Shown one piece after another: positions 37,958 to 46,606 of a stretch of DNA of 64,000 bases. The notes under the pieces are model-generated. The model was not told the origin of the DNA. It saw only the letters and a list, made by a program, of their open reading frames with translations, and did no database searches. The stretch comes from Streptomyces sp. BA2 (lineage in GTDB: Bacteria; Actinomycetota; Actinomycetes; Streptomycetales; Streptomycetaceae): positions 8,047,001 to 8,111,000 of the forward strand of contig NZ_WSRO01000002.1 of assembly GCF_009769735.1 (NCBI RefSeq), in the 5' to 3' direction. The translations under genes were made by a program, and so were the position numbers. Every line of letters begins with the position of its first letter. Within the stretch, counting starts at the first letter, position 1.

Positions 37958-39361
37958 ATGTCCATCACGCCCGCACAGGCAGCACGTAGCGAACTGACAC
38001 GGTTCAAAGGGGAGTTGAAGGGCCCGGACGACGCCGGGTACGACGAGGCGCGCGCCGTCTACAACGCGATGGCCGACAAGCGCCCCGCGCTCATCGCCCG
38101 CTGCACAGACGCCGACGACGTGTCCCGTGTCATCGGATTCGCCCGCGCCTACGGCCTGCCGCTCGCGGTCCGCGGCGGCGGCCACCACGGAGCGGGCCTC
38201 GGCACCGTCGACGGCGGCGTGGTCGCCGACCTGTCGCCGCTCAAGTCGATCGAGGTCGACGCACAGGCCCGCACGGCACGGGTCGGCGGCGGCTGTGTCT
38301 GGGGCGATGTGGACCGCGCCACGCACGAGCACGGCTTTGCCACGCCGAGCGGCATCATCTCCTCGACCGGCGTCGGCGGGCTCACCCTCGGCGGCGGCCT
38401 CGGCCACCTCACGCGCAGGTTCGGCCTGAGCATCGACAACGTACTGGAGGCCGACGTCGTCCTGGCCGACGGCCGTCAGGTGCGGGCGAGCGCCGACGAG
38501 AACGCGGACCTGTACTGGGCGATCCGCGGGGGCGGCGGCAACTTCGGTGTCGTCACCTCCTTCCTCTTCCGGCTGCACGAGCTGAGCACGGTCGTCGCGG
38601 GCCCCACCTTCTGGCCCGCCGAACGGGGCGCCGAAGTCCTCGCCGCCTACCGCGACTTCCTGCCCCGGGCACCCCGCGAGGTGAACGGCTTCTTCATGTA
38701 CGGCACCGTGCCCCCGGCCCCGCCCTTCCCCGAGAGCCTCCACCTGCGCAAGGTCTGCGGCGTCGTGTGGTGCCACACCTCCCAGGACCCCGAAGCGGCG
38801 GCCCACGCCATGGCGCCGCTGCTCGACGAGCTGCCCGACCCGCTTCTGCACGCCGTTTCGGAGATGCCGCACCCCGTGCTCCAGTCCATGTTCGACGGGC
38901 TCTACCCGCCCGGCGACCAGTGGTACTGGCGCGCGGACTTCGTCGACGAGATCCCGGACGACGCCGTGGCCCTGCACGCCAAGTTCGGCCCCGAGGTGCC
39001 GACCATGAAGTCGACGATGCACCTGTACCCCATCGACGGCGCGGCCCACGACCACAGCTCCACGGACACCGCCTGGAGCTACCGCGGCGCCCGCTGGGCC
39101 TGCGTCTACGCGGGAGTGGACGCAGACCCGGCGAACGCCGGCCTCATCAAGCGCTGGACCGTCGACTACTTCGACGCCCTGCACCCGTACTCGGCGGGCG
39201 GCGCCTACGTGAACATGATGATGGAGGAGGGTCAGGAACGAGTACGGGCCAGCTACCGCGACAACTACGCACGCCTGGCGCGGGTCAAGGCCGCGTACGA
39301 CCCGGACAACGTCTTCCGGCTCAACCAGAACATCGAGCCCGCCCCGCACGGAGCCGCGTAA
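37958..39361 (+). CDS. FAD-binding oxidoreductase, berberine-bridge-enzyme type
   Basis: 467-aa flavoprotein of the PCMH/BBE family. LAVRGGGHHGAGL near residue 70 carries the histidine to which FAD is usually attached; VGGGCVWGDVDRATHEHG and STGVGGLTLGGGLGHLTRRFG follow in the expected order. The second covalent attachment cysteine of bicovalent enzymes is not seen before TGVGG, so a single His link is expected. The C-terminal DPDNVFRLNQNI is the BBE motif. No signal peptide. It could oxidise a sugar, alkaloid or polyketide. ATG 37958 follows GGGGGAG. Confidence 0.87.
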   Translation: MSITPAQAARSELTRFKGELKGPDDAGYDEARAVYNAMADKRPALIARCTDADDVSRVIGFARAYGLPLAVRGGGHHGAGLGTVDGGVVADLSPLKSIEVDAQARTARVGGGCVWGDVDRATHEHGFATPSGIISSTGVGGLTLGGGLGHLTRRFGLSIDNVLEADVVLADGRQVRASADENADLYWAIRGGGGNFGVVTSFLFRLHELSTVVAGPTFWPAERGAEVLAAYRDFLPRAPREVNGFFMYGTVPPAPPFPESLHLRKVCGVVWCHTSQDPEAAAHAMAPLLDELPDPLLHAVSEMPHPVLQSMFDGLYPPGDQWYWRADFVDEIPDDAVALHAKFGPEVPTMKSTMHLYPIDGAAHDHSSTDTAWSYRGARWACVYAGVDADPANAGLIKRWTVDYFDALHPYSAGGAYVNMMMEEGQERVRASYRDNYARLARVKAAYDPDNVFRLNQNIEPAPHGAA

Positions 39362-39417
39362 CCCGGGCGGCCCGCCCCGCCGGGCCCCCGGGCCGAGGCG
39401 GCCGTAGCGTGGCGGCC

Positions 39418-40077
39418 ATGTGCTGGAGCGCGACGGCCGATCTCGTGGCGGGCGTGGGTGTCGCCGCCGTGGGGGTCGCGTGTGTGATCCGCGCGGCGCG
39501 CGGGCCACGTCCGCGCGATCTGCCGATGGCCGCGCTTCCGCTGCTGCTCGGAGCCCATCAGATCGTCGAGGCCGAGGTGTGGCGAGGCGACGGCGGCACG
39601 GGACCCGCCACCGTCGCCTGGGCCGTGATCGCCATGCCGCTGCTCGCGCTGTGGATGCCGGTGGCGGTGCTGTGCGCGGCCCCGCCGAGCGCACGCCGCC
39701 GTCTGCTGATCCCCCTCGCGGTGGGCATCGCGACGGCGGCGGTGCTCTCCTACTACCTGGCGACCCGCACCGTGACGGCCGAGATCCGCGGCCACACGGT
39801 CGGGTACGCACTCGGTCTGCCCCATACCGAGCTGATCGTCGCCGGATACCTGATCGCCACCGTCGGCTCCCTGCTCCTCTCCGGCGACCGGGGCCTCGTC
39901 CTCTTCGGCGTCCTGGTCGCCGTCGGGGCGGCGGTGTGCGTGCTGCTGTGGCGACGCGAGTACATCTCCACGTGGTGCGCGTTCGCGGCGGTGTGCTCGG
40001 TGGTCCTCTACTTCTGGGTCAGAAGGCGTTCTCGTCCAGTTCGAGCACGGTCCGGTCCAGGCTCTCCAGGAGCGTGA
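39418..40077 (+). CDS. DUF6629 family membrane protein
   Basis: 219-aa protein beginning MCWSATADLVAGVGVAAVG, the hallmark start of actinobacterial DUF6629 proteins, with about seven hydrophobic segments. Function is unknown. The last 59 bp overlap the convergent acyl-CoA dehydrogenase gene; the tail after the final helix (RRRSRPVRARSG...) is low-complexity and basic, so the stop may have been gained late. Confidence 0.75.
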   Translation: MCWSATADLVAGVGVAAVGVACVIRAARGPRPRDLPMAALPLLLGAHQIVEAEVWRGDGGTGPATVAWAVIAMPLLALWMPVAVLCAAPPSARRRLLIPLAVGIATAAVLSYYLATRTVTAEIRGHTVGYALGLPHTELIVAGYLIATVGSLLLSGDRGLVLFGVLVAVGAAVCVLLWRREYISTWCAFAAVCSVVLYFWVRRRSRPVRARSGPGSPGA

Positions 40078-41815
40078 ACTGGGCGTCCGTCTTGGGCAGT
40101 TCATGGCGGAAGAAGTAGCGGCAGGCGCCGCGCTTGCCCGCGTGGAAGTCCTCGGTGCCGGGCTCGGCCGCGAGCAGCTGCTCCAGCCACATCCAGGCGA
40201 CGACCACATGCCCGACCGCTTCGAGGTAGACGCTCGCGTTGGCGAGGGCCGTCCGCGGGTCACCGGTCGACCAGAGCCGCCCGGTCGCGGTCACCACACG
40301 GCGTACGGACGCGTCGAGCGAGGCCGCGTACTCGGCCGCGTCCCCGCCTGCCTCCGACGCGCGGGCCGTCGTCCTCGCGATGCGCTCGCCGAGCAGCCGA
40401 AGGCCCGCACCGCCGTCCATGATCACCTTGCGGCCGAGCAGATCGAGGCCGTGGATGCCGTGCGTGCCCTCGTGGATGGGGTTGAGGCGGTTGTCGCGGT
40501 AGAACTGCTCGACGTTGTACTCGCGCGTGTAGCCGTAGCCGCCGTGCACCTGGATCGCCAGGTTGTTGGCCTCCAGACACCACTGCGAAGGCCAGCTCTT
40601 GGCGATGGGCGTGAGTACGTCGAGCAGCAGCTTGGCCTCGTCGCGCTCCTGCGGCGAGGCTCCGGTGTTCTGCTCGTCGAGCAGCCGCCCGCAGTACAGG
40701 TTGAGCGCCAACGCGCCCTCCACGTACGCCTTCTGGGCAAGGAGCATCCTGCGTACGTCGGCGTGCTCGATGATCGGGACCTGCGCCGACGCCGGGTCCT
40801 TCGCGGCGAGCGGACGGCCCTGCGGGCGGGTGCGCGCGTAGTCCAGGGCGTGCAGATAGCCGGTGTAGCCGAGGGCGGTGGCGCCCAGGCCCACGCCGAT
40901 CCGGGCCTCGTTCATCATGTGGAACATGTACGCGAGACCGCGGTTGGCCTCCCCGATGAGGTGGCCGACCGCGCCGGGCTCGCCGCCGGGACGGTGGGCG
41001 CCCTCGCCGAAGTTGAGAAGGGTATTGGTCGTCCCCCGGTATCCCATCTTGTGGTTGAGGCCCGCGAGCACGACGTCGTTGCGCTCGCCGAGCGAGCCGT
41101 CGTCGCCGACGAGCACCTTCGGCACGATGAACAGCGAGAGCCCCTTCACACCGGGCGGACTGCCAGGAATCCGGGCGAGCACCAGGTGCACGATGTTCTC
41201 CGAGAGCTCGTGCTCGCCGCCGGAGATCCACATCTTGTTCCCGAAGAGGCGGTACGTCCCGTCGTCCCGCGCCTCGGCCCGCGTCCCCACATCGGCGAGC
41301 GACGAACCGGCCTGCGGCTCCGACAGGCACATCGTCCCCAGGAAGCGGCCCTCCACCATGGGGCGTACGTAGGTGTCGATCTGCTCCTTGGAGGCGTGCG
41401 CGAGGAGCAGGTTGGCGTTGCCCATGGTCAGGAAGGGGTACGCGGCCGTGCCGACGTTCGCCGCCTGGAACCACGCGAAGCACGCCTGCGCCACCACGGC
41501 GGGCAGCTGCCCGCCGCCGATCTCGTGGTCCATGGCGCTCGCCAGGAGCCCCGAGTCCCCGAAGACCCGCAGGGCCTCCTTGACCTCGGGGATGATGTGC
41601 ACCCGCTCCCCGTCGAAGGTGGGCTCCTGGGCGTCGTTCTTCTTGTTGTGCGGGGCGAAGTGCCGCGTGGCGATCTGCTCGCTCAGCTCCAGGGCGGCGT
41701 CGAAGGTCTCGCGGGAGTGGTCCGCGTACCGCTCCCGGCCGGTGAGCGCGGGCACGTCGAGCCACTCGTACAGCAGGAAGTCGAGGTCACGACGGGACAG
41801 GAGCAGGGATGCCAT
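40019..41815 (-). CDS. Acyl-CoA dehydrogenase (long form, ~600 aa)
   Basis: 598-aa FAD enzyme for the first step of beta-oxidation or a related acyl-CoA. MCLSEPQAGSSLADVGTRA near residue 165 and NKMWISGGEH are acyl-CoA dehydrogenase signatures; QVHGGYGYTREYNVEQFYRD near 430 is the C-terminal FAD-binding motif, and HEGTHGIHGLDLLGRK near 455 is typical of this subgroup, whose catalytic Glu sits in that region. The extra ~150 C-terminal residues define the long family. ATG 41815 was chosen because conserved sequence begins with MASLLLSRRDLDFLL. A palindrome lies 65 bp upstream. Confidence 0.9.
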   Translation of the reverse strand: MASLLLSRRDLDFLLYEWLDVPALTGRERYADHSRETFDAALELSEQIATRHFAPHNKKNDAQEPTFDGERVHIIPEVKEALRVFGDSGLLASAMDHEIGGGQLPAVVAQACFAWFQAANVGTAAYPFLTMGNANLLLAHASKEQIDTYVRPMVEGRFLGTMCLSEPQAGSSLADVGTRAEARDDGTYRLFGNKMWISGGEHELSENIVHLVLARIPGSPPGVKGLSLFIVPKVLVGDDGSLGERNDVVLAGLNHKMGYRGTTNTLLNFGEGAHRPGGEPGAVGHLIGEANRGLAYMFHMMNEARIGVGLGATALGYTGYLHALDYARTRPQGRPLAAKDPASAQVPIIEHADVRRMLLAQKAYVEGALALNLYCGRLLDEQNTGASPQERDEAKLLLDVLTPIAKSWPSQWCLEANNLAIQVHGGYGYTREYNVEQFYRDNRLNPIHEGTHGIHGLDLLGRKVIMDGGAGLRLLGERIARTTARASEAGGDAAEYAASLDASVRRVVTATGRLWSTGDPRTALANASVYLEAVGHVVVAWMWLEQLLAAEPGTEDFHAGKRGACRYFFRHELPKTDAQFTLLESLDRTVLELDENAF

Positions 41816-41879
41816 GCGGATTCTCCATGCGGTGACGGCGGAACCGATCCCGGGGCAGGGAGCCCCGCACACCCGATAC

Positions 41880-41893
41880 TAAGCGGTTGCTTA
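41880..41893. promoter_or_regulatory. TetR-like palindrome before the acyl-CoA dehydrogenase
   Basis: TAAGCGGTTGCTTA has perfect TAAGC/GCTTA arms in the 112-bp gap before the dehydrogenase. This form is common for TetR-family regulators of fatty-acid genes; no such regulator is encoded nearby. Confidence 0.5.
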
Positions 41894-41927
41894 TGGGGTT
41901 TGTCGAGTGCGGCCCGTGACGCGGGGC

Positions 41928-42323
41928 TCAGCCGATCGTGTCCCTCTGGAAGGTGGCCGTGTGCACCGCCTCGAACAGCGCCGTGACGTCCTGGCCCGTG
42001 AGCCCCGCCGACCGCGCCTGCTCCATCCACTCCGTCAGGGCGGTCTGCAGGGGAGAGTCGGGTCCCGCCTGGGGGCGGGCGAGTGAGCGGGTGATGAAGG
42101 TGCCCGCTCCCTGGCGGACCTCGGCGAGACCCGCGCGCTCCAGCTCGCGGTACGCCTTGAGCGTCGTGTTCGGGTTCACCTTGGTGGCCGCGGCGACCTG
42201 GGCCGCGGTGGGCAGCCGGTCGCCCTCCTCCAACGCGCCCATGCGCAGGGCCTGTTCGACCTGGCGCACGATCTGGAGGTACGTGGCCACACCGCTGCGC
42301 CGGTCGATGCGGAATTCGACCAC
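41928..42323 (-). CDS. GntR-family regulator, YtrA subfamily
   Basis: 131-aa regulator with an N-terminal winged helix (VATYLQIVRQVEQALRMG, PTAAQVAAATKVNPNTTLKAYRELE) and a short ~45-residue C-terminal dimerisation tail, the YtrA layout. GTG 42323 (MVEFRIDRRSG) was chosen over in-frame GTG 42353 since GTGGGGA precedes it and family members start there. Lies at the end of an operon with an ABC-2 ATPase and permease, and probably represses that operon through the long inverted repeat at 44327-44352. Confidence 0.82.
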   Translation of the reverse strand: MVEFRIDRRSGVATYLQIVRQVEQALRMGALEEGDRLPTAAQVAAATKVNPNTTLKAYRELERAGLAEVRQGAGTFITRSLARPQAGPDSPLQTALTEWMEQARSAGLTGQDVTALFEAVHTATFQRDTIG

Positions 42324-42379
42324 TGTCCCCACTCTCTGCTCGTTTGCGGACACTTTACGTACTTACCCTCACCGGCGTC

Positions 42380-43360
42380 CTAGAGGGGCCGCCGCGAGGC
42401 CCACCACAGGACGAACACGGCCACGGCGGCGGTCGCGCCGAGCAGCAGGGCGGCGCCGGTCCACTGCATGCCCGGCATCTGGTCGTAGCCGAAGTACTCG
42501 ACCATGTTGTTGACGATGCCGTGCTCCTTGATGCAGGCGTTGGAGGCCTTCTCGGTCGGCTCGGCGCACATGCCCCACCCGTAGAGCTGTCCGTCCGCGG
42601 TGCTGATCCAGCGGTCCGCCTCCACCACGCTGCTGCTGTTGACGAGAGCCGGCGTGTCGTCGTTCAGCGGCCAGGTGATCGTGCGCGGGGTGGCGAGACG
42701 GTCACGGAACATGTCCCAGGCCACCTGGACGGCCACGGAGAAGAAGAAGGTGGCCAGCATGGCGGGCAGCACCCTGCGCAGCAGCATGCCGATCGCGATG
42801 CCGCAGGTGGTGAGGAAGAGGGAGAGCGCCGTCAGCATGGGGCCCGTGTTGTCGAAGACCGAGCCCGAAAGCCATTCCGAGAGGAGCAGATCGCGGTAGG
42901 GCTCCCACCACCAGAAGAACAGTGTGGAGAGTACGAGGGTGGCCACCAGGACGAGCGAAAGGCACCAGGTCAGCTTGGCCGCGAGCCAGCGGCGGCGCGG
43001 CACGGACTGGGTGGTGGCCAGCTGTGCGGTGCCGTGTTCCTGGTCGCTCGCGATCAGCGGGGCGCCGAGGAAGACGCCGAGGATGACGGGCAGGGCGCCC
43101 AGGGCCTCGGCGATGTACTCGTAACTCTGCGGTGCCGTGTCCAGGCTGACGTCCTTGTCCGGCCAGCCCCTCCCGGCGAGCATGTCGGCCATCTCGCCGC
43201 GCTCGTAGATGATCGCGGCCGTGCCGAGCACGACCAGGGCGAGGATGATCCACGTCGTGGCGCGGTGCTGGCGCAGGACGAGCCAGGTCAGCCCGTGCAG
43301 CAGGCCCGGCTTCTTGACGGGCTGCCCCGTGCGCGGCTGCTCGGTCAGGGTGGTGCTCAT
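42380..43360 (-). CDS. ABC-2 type permease
   Basis: 326-aa membrane protein with six hydrophobic segments. A first helix (TTWIILALVVLGTAAII) is followed by a ~60-residue outer loop, then IAEALGALPVILGVFLGAPLIASDQEHGTAQLATTQSVPRR, the conserved ABC-2 coupling region. A second long loop with two cysteines (MCAEPTEKASNACIKEHG) lies outside near residue 260. Forms the transporter with the upstream ATPase, whose stop overlaps its ATG by 4 bases. Ytr-like systems respond to cell-wall antibiotics in Firmicutes; that role here is inference. Confidence 0.82.
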   Translation of the reverse strand: MSTTLTEQPRTGQPVKKPGLLHGLTWLVLRQHRATTWIILALVVLGTAAIIYERGEMADMLAGRGWPDKDVSLDTAPQSYEYIAEALGALPVILGVFLGAPLIASDQEHGTAQLATTQSVPRRRWLAAKLTWCLSLVLVATLVLSTLFFWWWEPYRDLLLSEWLSGSVFDNTGPMLTALSLFLTTCGIAIGMLLRRVLPAMLATFFFSVAVQVAWDMFRDRLATPRTITWPLNDDTPALVNSSSVVEADRWISTADGQLYGWGMCAEPTEKASNACIKEHGIVNNMVEYFGYDQMPGMQWTGAALLLGATAAVAVFVLWWASRRPL

Positions 43361-44307
43361 GCGGCGGCGTTCCCTTCGGCCTCGATGCGTGCGTCGTGCG
43401 TGAACAGCGGCTCCGCGTCCGGCGTGCGGAGGTGGGCGAGCAGGACTTCCTCCAGGCTCGGCTCGGAGACCTCCCAGTCCGGGGCCAGCGGGCCGCGGGG
43501 CCGGATGAGGGCACGGAACTGGCGCCCCTGGGCCCGGAATTCGACCACCGTGTGCGGGGCGAGGTCCGCGGGCGGCGTTCCGTCGGGCGCGAGACCGGTC
43601 ACCAGGGCGTGGGCCGGGACCAGCTCATCGGTGTCGCCCGCCATCCTGAGCCGGCCGTCCGCGATGACCAGGAGGTAGTCGCACATGTCCTCGAGCTCGG
43701 AGAGCATGTGGGAGGACATCACCACCGTGGTGCCGCGCTCGACGGCCTCGGACATCAGCAGGGAACTCATCTCGTCCCGGGCCAGCGGGTCCAGGTCGGC
43801 CATCGGCTCGTCGAGCAGCAGCAGGTCGGGCCGCTTGCCGAAGGCGAGCGCGAAGGCGACGCGGGTGCGCTGACCGCCGGAGAGGGTGCCGACCTTGGCG
43901 TTCATCGGGACATTGCCGGAGCGCACGATCCGCTCGGCGGCGGCCATGTCCCAGCCGGGATTGAGTTCGCTGCCCATGCGCAGCGTCTCGGCCACGGTGA
44001 ACCGCTTGAACAGCGGCTTGTCCTGGGAGAGGAACGCGTAGCGAGGCATGGCGGCCGGGTCGTCCACCGGTACGCCGAAGATGCGCAGTTCGCCCTCGGT
44101 CGGCGTCACCAAGCGGGTGGCGAGCCCCAACAGGGTGCTCTTTCCCGCCCCGTTGGGCCCGACGAGACCGCAGATCCGCCCGGCGGGCAGCCGGAAGGAG
44201 CAGTCACGCAGCGCCCAGCCGCGACGATAGCGCTTGCCCAGGCCACGGGCCTCGAGCGCGATCGCGCTCAGGGGGCCGTGGGCCTCGGTGGGATCGGCAA
44301 GGGTCAT
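43357..44307 (-). CDS. ABC transporter ATP-binding protein (Ytr/ABC-2 type)
   Basis: 316-aa ATPase with Walker A GPNGAGKST, signature LSGGQRTRVAFALAF, Walker B LLLLDEPMADLD and H-loop VVMSSHMLSELED. ATG 44307 is preferred: the upstream in-frame ATG 44334 sits inside the long inverted repeat that looks like the operator. First gene of the ATPase-permease-GntR operon. Confidence 0.88.
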   Translation of the reverse strand: MTLADPTEAHGPLSAIALEARGLGKRYRRGWALRDCSFRLPAGRICGLVGPNGAGKSTLLGLATRLVTPTEGELRIFGVPVDDPAAMPRYAFLSQDKPLFKRFTVAETLRMGSELNPGWDMAAAERIVRSGNVPMNAKVGTLSGGQRTRVAFALAFGKRPDLLLLDEPMADLDPLARDEMSSLLMSEAVERGTTVVMSSHMLSELEDMCDYLLVIADGRLRMAGDTDELVPAHALVTGLAPDGTPPADLAPHTVVEFRAQGRQFRALIRPRGPLAPDWEVSEPSLEEVLLAHLRTPDAEPLFTHDARIEAEGNAAA

Positions 44308-44326
44308 GTCCACGCGCGCCTCTCTC

Positions 44327-44352
44327 GATTCCATTAAACAATTAATGGAATC
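44327..44352. promoter_or_regulatory. Perfect 11-bp-arm inverted repeat, likely GntR operator
   Basis: GATTCCATTAA (44327-44337) and its exact complement TTAATGGAATC (44342-44352) flank four bases. It is very AT-rich for this genome and lies directly upstream of the ATPase gene, so the YtrA-type GntR encoded in the operon is the likely ligand. Confidence 0.78.
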
Positions 44353-44434
44353 ATGATCTGCGCGGCGCATGCCTGTCAAACGCCTCGGGGGCGCTGTGGT
44401 GGTGTAGAGGCGTAGAGGTGTAGTGGCGCCGCCG

Positions 44435-45595
44435 TTACGGCGTCGGCTTCGCCGTCGGGGTGGTGGCCTCGCGCTGGTGCGGGATCAGGCCCGGTGGCAG
44501 TTCGCCCTGCTGGACGTTCACCGTTCTGACCGGGGCGGGGACCCGGATTCCCTCGGCGCGGTAGCGCTGGTGGAGCTGCTTGATGAACTCGTGCTTGATG
44601 CGGTACTGGTCGCTGAACTCGCCGACGCCCAGGATCACCGTGAAGCTGATCCTGGAGTCACCGAACGTGTGGAACCGCACGGCCGGTTCGTGATCGGGGA
44701 GTGCGCCGTCGACGTCCTTCATGACGTTCTCCACGACCTCGGTCGTGACGCGCTCGACCTGCTCCAGGTCGCTGTCGTAGCTGACGCCGACCTGGACCAT
44801 GATCGACAGATCCTGCTCGGGGCGGCTGAAGTTGGTCATGTTGGTGCCCGCGAGCTGGGCGTTGGGGATGATGACGAGGTTGTTCGACAGCTGGCGCACC
44901 ACCGTGTTGCGCCAGTTGATGTCGACGACGTAGCCCTCTTCGCCGCTGCTGAGCTTGATGTAGTCGCCCGGCTGCACCGTCTTCGCGGCGAGGATGTGGA
45001 CGCCCGCGAAGAGGTTGGCCAGGGTGTCCTGGAGGGCCAGGGCCACCGCGAGGCCGCCCACGCCGAGCGCCGTGAGCAGCGGGGCTATGGAGACGCCGAG
45101 CGTCTGGAGCACGACGAGGAAACCCATCGCGAGCACGACGACACGGGTGATGTTGACGAAGATCGTCGCCGAGCCCGCGACGCCCGACCGGGACTGCGCG
45201 AGGGACTTCACCAGGGTGGTGACCACGCGGGCCGCCGTCAGGGTCGCCGCCAGGACGAGCAGGGCGGTCAGCGTCATCGTGACGTTGCGGCCGGTCCTGG
45301 GGGTGAGCGGGAGGGCCGCGGCGGCGACGGCCGCGCCCGCGGTGATCGCCGCGCAGGGGACCAGGGTGCGCACGGCGTCGACGATGACGTCATCGCCGCT
45401 CCACCGCGTCCTGCTGGCCCGTTCGCCCAGCCACCGCAGGATCATCCGCAGCAGCAGACCCGCCGCGATACCGGCGGCCACCGCGATACCGGCGGTGATC
45501 AGGTCGTGCCAAGTGAGGGCTCGCTCCATCAGTTCCTTCTCCAGGTTGTGCGGGCGCGCCGGACGTATGTTCGTGTCCGTCGTCGCGAGCGTCAT
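44435..45595 (-). CDS. MscS-family mechanosensitive channel
   Basis: 386-aa membrane protein. Four helices occupy residues ~30-205, ending in the pore-lining helix GVSIAPLLTALGVGGLAVALALQDTLANLFAG, the MscS hallmark, followed by the beta domain (GDYIKLSSGEEGYVVDINWRNT, LVIIPNAQLAGTNMTNFSRP) and cytoplasmic cage. It should open on membrane tension during osmotic downshock. ATG 45595 with GGGGCAGG upstream was chosen over a longer frame. Confidence 0.9.
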   Translation of the reverse strand: MTLATTDTNIRPARPHNLEKELMERALTWHDLITAGIAVAAGIAAGLLLRMILRWLGERASRTRWSGDDVIVDAVRTLVPCAAITAGAAVAAAALPLTPRTGRNVTMTLTALLVLAATLTAARVVTTLVKSLAQSRSGVAGSATIFVNITRVVVLAMGFLVVLQTLGVSIAPLLTALGVGGLAVALALQDTLANLFAGVHILAAKTVQPGDYIKLSSGEEGYVVDINWRNTVVRQLSNNLVIIPNAQLAGTNMTNFSRPEQDLSIMVQVGVSYDSDLEQVERVTTEVVENVMKDVDGALPDHEPAVRFHTFGDSRISFTVILGVGEFSDQYRIKHEFIKQLHQRYRAEGIRVPAPVRTVNVQQGELPPGLIPHQREATTPTAKPTP

Positions 45596-45692
45596 CCTGC
45601 CCCATGGGTACGGCGCCGTCGCCGGGGGCCCGCACCAGCTTGCCCTCAACTCGCCGGGCACAGGTTGATATCCGACATCCCGCGCCGAATCA

Positions 45693-45709
45693 CCTGACGT
45701 CCGGTCAGG
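45693..45709. terminator. Small hairpin after the methyltransferase
   Basis: CCTGAC and GTCAGG arms around GTCCG, just beyond the minus-strand methyltransferase stop. Short stem, so uncertain. Confidence 0.3.
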
Positions 45710-45712
45710 AGG

Positions 45713-46525
45713 CTACGGCTTGCGGCCCACCCCCGCGTACAGCGGCACCGGTGTGCCGTTCCTGACCTCGTCGACGCCGAGCTCCGGATGCCAGTCGGGC
45801 AGCCACGCGATGCCGGGGCCGACCAGCTCCAGGCCCTCGAAGAACCGCTCCACCTCAGTGCGCGCCCGCGGCACGAGCGTGACGCCGCCCGCCTTGTACA
45901 TCTCCACCGCCTGCCGCGTCCGCTCAGGATCGACGTCGCCCGCCATCTGGGACAGGACCAGGTGGCTGCCGGGCGCGAGGGCGGAGACGAGCCGCTCCAC
46001 GACGTCGTAGGCGCCGTCGTCATCGCTGATGAAGTGCAGCAGCGCGATCAGGGAGAGGGCGATCGGCTGCGTGAAGTCCAGTACGCCCTCGGCCTGTTCG
46101 AGGATCTTGTCCGGCTCGCGCGCGTCCACCTGGAGGAACTCCGTCGCCCCCTCGGGCGTCCCCCGCAACAGCGCCTCCGCGTGCGCGAGGACGATCGGAT
46201 CGTTGTCCACGTACACGACGCGCGCCTCGGGGGCGGCCGACTGGGCGATGCGGTGGAGGTTCGGCTCGGTGGGGATGCCGGTGCCGATGTCCAGGAACTG
46301 ACGTATTCCCTCCTCTCCCGCGAGGCGGCGCGTGGCGCGCTGCATGAACCAACGGTTGTGCTGGGCGCAGTACTTGGTCTGCGGTTCGAGCGACACGATC
46401 TGCAGCCCGAGCTCCTCGTCCACCGGGTAGTTGTCCTTGCCGCCAAGGAACCAGTCGTAGACCCGGGCGGGGTGCGGCTTACTGGTGTCGATCGGGTGGG
46501 ACAGGGGTGACGGGATCGCGGACAT
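45713..46525 (-). CDS. SAM-dependent methyltransferase, DUF574 family
   Basis: 270-aa protein of the large Streptomyces DUF574 methyltransferase family. The N-terminus PARVYDWFLGGKDNYPVDEEL is the family signature; FLDIGTGIPTEPNLH is the SAM-binding loop and VVYVDNDPIVLAHA the acidic loop. Streptomyces genomes carry many copies with unknown substrates. No link to the adjacent nicotinate operon is evident; it starts 81 bp beyond that operon's last gene. Confidence 0.87.
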   Translation of the reverse strand: MSAIPSPLSHPIDTSKPHPARVYDWFLGGKDNYPVDEELGLQIVSLEPQTKYCAQHNRWFMQRATRRLAGEEGIRQFLDIGTGIPTEPNLHRIAQSAAPEARVVYVDNDPIVLAHAEALLRGTPEGATEFLQVDAREPDKILEQAEGVLDFTQPIALSLIALLHFISDDDGAYDVVERLVSALAPGSHLVLSQMAGDVDPERTRQAVEMYKAGGVTLVPRARTEVERFFEGLELVGPGIAWLPDWHPELGVDEVRNGTPVPLYAGVGRKP

Positions 46526-46606
46526 GCTTCAACTCCCATGGATGCGGCGGGCGTTCAGGCGGACGTCGGGTGCGTCCGGTCATCGTGCCCGCCCATCCCG
46601 CCCGGC

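Noticed and set aside
36020..39811. Long open frame of about 1,260 codons on the minus strand
   Set aside because: It runs antisense through two well-supported genes (LuxR regulator and flavoenzyme); its composition is that of a high-GC shadow with no domain.
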